Shown here one piece after another: positions 62,893-64,000 of a DNA stretch of 64,000 bases (position 1 is its first letter; each line of letters opens with the position of its first letter). Source of the stretch: Sulfitobacter sp. F26204 (GTDB taxonomy: Bacteria; Pseudomonadota; Alphaproteobacteria; Rhodobacterales; Rhodobacteraceae); NCBI RefSeq assembly GCF_026410305.1, contig NZ_JAPMLQ010000001.1:682001-746000 (forward strand). Direction: 5' to 3'. Under the pieces are notes generated by a model. It was not told the DNA's origin. It saw only the letters and a program-made list of their open reading frames with translations, and searched no databases. The translations under genes and the position numbers were made by a program.

Positions 62893-63246
62893 ATGGCCCG
62901 CGTTACCGTAGAAGATTGCGTAGACAAAGTCCCGAATCGCTTTGAACTTGTGATGCTGGCAGCGCATCGCGCACGTGAAATCTCTGCCGGTTCTGCCGTG
63001 ACGGTTGACCGCGACAATGACAAAAACCCGGTTGTGTCGCTGCGCGAGATCGCAGAAGAAACACAATCCGCTGATGATCTGCGCGAACGTTTGATCGAGT
63101 CGAACCAGAACCAGATCGAAGTTGATGAACCCGAAGAGGACGCCATGGCGTTGTTGATGGGGGCAGAACAGGACAAGCCGGAAGAAGACAGCATGTCCGA
63201 AGAAATGCTGCTGCGTCAATTGATGGCGGCACAAGGGCAGGGTTAA
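62893..63246 (+). CDS. rpoZ: RNA polymerase omega subunit
   Basis: A 117-aa omega subunit: [33 protein letters not shown] is conserved. The C-terminal part is acidic and longer than E. coli omega. Start ATG at 62893 after TTGGAGGCTTCC (GGAGG). It stands directly before rel/spoT, the usual rpoZ-spoT order. Confidence 0.97.
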   Translation: MARVTVEDCVDKVPNRFELVMLAAHRAREISAGSAVTVDRDNDKNPVVSLREIAEETQSADDLRERLIESNQNQIEVDEPEEDAMALLMGAEQDKPEEDSMSEEMLLRQLMAAQGQG

Positions 63247-63280
63247 ATCCTCTGCCCTGCCTCAGGGGGCTGGCAGTTCG

Positions 63281-64000
63281 ATGGACAACGCCGAGATCAC
63301 TGCCGACGATCTGATCGCCCTTGTCCGGGCTTATAACCCGAAAACCAACGAAGGCTTGCTGCGCAAGGCCTACGCCTATGGTGCAGAAATGCACAAAGGG
63401 CAGTTTCGCCATTCCGGCGAGGCTTATTTTACCCATCCTGTTGCCGTCGCCGCGATCCTGACAGAGCAACGCCTGGATGATGCCACGCTGATCACTGCCC
63501 TGCTGCATGACACGGTCGAAGACACCGATGCCTCATACAAAGATGTAAAGGAGTTGTTCAGCCAAGAAGTTGCCGAACTGGTCGACGGCGTGACCAAGCT
63601 GACGAATCTGCAACTGAATTCGACCGCAACCAAACAGGCCGAGAATTTCCGCAAGTTGTTCATGGCGATGTCCAAGGACCTGCGCGTCATTCTGGTAAAG
63701 CTCGCTGACCGTTTGCACAACATGCGCACGATCAAGGCGATGCGCCCGGATAAACAGGCGCAAAAGGCCCGCGAAACCATGGACATCTATGCGCCGCTTG
63801 CCGGTCGCATGGGGATGCAGTGGATGCGCGAGGAATTGGAAGATCTGGCGTTTCGCGTGCTGAACCCGGAAGGGCGTGCCAGTATCATCCGGCGCTTCAT
63901 CACATTACAACGCGAATCCGGAGATGTTATCCAGCGGATTACCGGTGATATGCGCGTGGAACTGGACAAGGCGGGGATCGAAGCAGAAGTTTATGGCCGT
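63281..64000 (+). CDS. RelA/SpoT-type (p)ppGpp synthetase/hydrolase, 5' part
   Basis: Open reading frame from ATG at 63281 to the window end without a stop (240 codons seen). It shows the HD hydrolase domain: HSGEAYFTHPVAVAAIL, LLHDTVED (HD pair), LVKLADRLHNMRT, and PLAGRMGMQWMREELED. The frame should continue into the synthetase, TGS and ACT regions outside the window. Together with rpoZ it sets the stringent response. Confidence 0.95.
   Translation, partial: MDNAEITADDLIALVRAYNPKTNEGLLRKAYAYGAEMHKGQFRHSGEAYFTHPVAVAAILTEQRLDDATLITALLHDTVEDTDASYKDVKELFSQEVAELVDGVTKLTNLQLNSTATKQAENFRKLFMAMSKDLRVILVKLADRLHNMRTIKAMRPDKQAQKARETMDIYAPLAGRMGMQWMREELEDLAFRVLNPEGRASIIRRFITLQRESGDVIQRITGDMRVELDKAGIEAEVYGR

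Overview
The window looks like a chromosome segment of a marine roseobacter-type alphaproteobacterium (Rhodobacteraceae). Signs of this are the atpI-B-E-F'-F operon with separate b and b' subunits, a MipZ-type ParA ATPase, a ClpS-RsmC pair, an ffh-rpsP-rimM-trmD-rplS-rpmE translation operon, a TRAP transporter, and a benzoyl-CoA epoxidation (box) cluster with a BoxR/BzdR-type regulator. No insertion sequence, prophage, integrase or CRISPR array was recognised; most of the segment reads as stable core genome with dense, often ATGA-overlapping genes.

Layout. 1-9.7 kb: a fused peptide-ABC ATPase, a DUF2189-like membrane protein, two very small proteins, a LysR regulator, a D,D-carboxypeptidase, a HAD hydrolase, ClpS, an RsmC-like methyltransferase, an SDR lacking the usual catalytic Lys, and a PAP2 membrane phosphatase. 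A CAU-anticodon tRNA lies at 9.86 kb. 10-22.5 kb is the most specialised part: a DctPQM TRAP transporter, then benzoate-CoA ligase, an alpha/beta hydrolase, a DUF309 protein, BoxC, BoxB, BoxA, a hotdog thioesterase, BoxR and a lone 3-hydroxyacyl-CoA dehydrogenase C-domain. A TGCA-N6-TGCA element lies upstream of both the transporter and the ligase, which suggests that uptake and breakdown of an aromatic acid share one regulator. The ring-cleavage aldehyde dehydrogenase (boxD) is not in the window.

22.5-28.5 kb: a Tat-exported peptide-binding protein without its permease, a DMT exporter, MipZ, and a small secreted protein/monooxygenase-like/AraC trio. 28.5-35.5 kb (minus strand): ffh, two GNATs, chorismate mutase, rpsP, a 49-aa membrane protein, rimM, a sulfotransferase-fold protein, trmD, rplS and rpmE. 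35.7-39.7 kb: LysR-DMT pair, ArsR, a DUF1127-like protein, another LysR. 39.85-42.4 kb: ATP synthase Fo operon with an intercistronic hairpin after the c subunit. 42.5-54 kb: GntR regulator with a candidate autoregulatory palindrome, SMC, rhodanese, lytic transglycosylase, cobD/cobC, an atypical receiver protein, a Xi-class GST and a desaturase. 54-64 kb: a MalY-like lyase; a three-gene deformylase array whose last member has lost catalytic residues, followed by fmt; RNase HI, ispH, an NYN protein, folK, rpoZ and the start of a rel/spoT gene that runs off the window.

All calls rest on reading the sequence and translations; no database search was run. Start codons were moved from the longest open frame where ribosome-binding sites, overlaps or family length argued for it.
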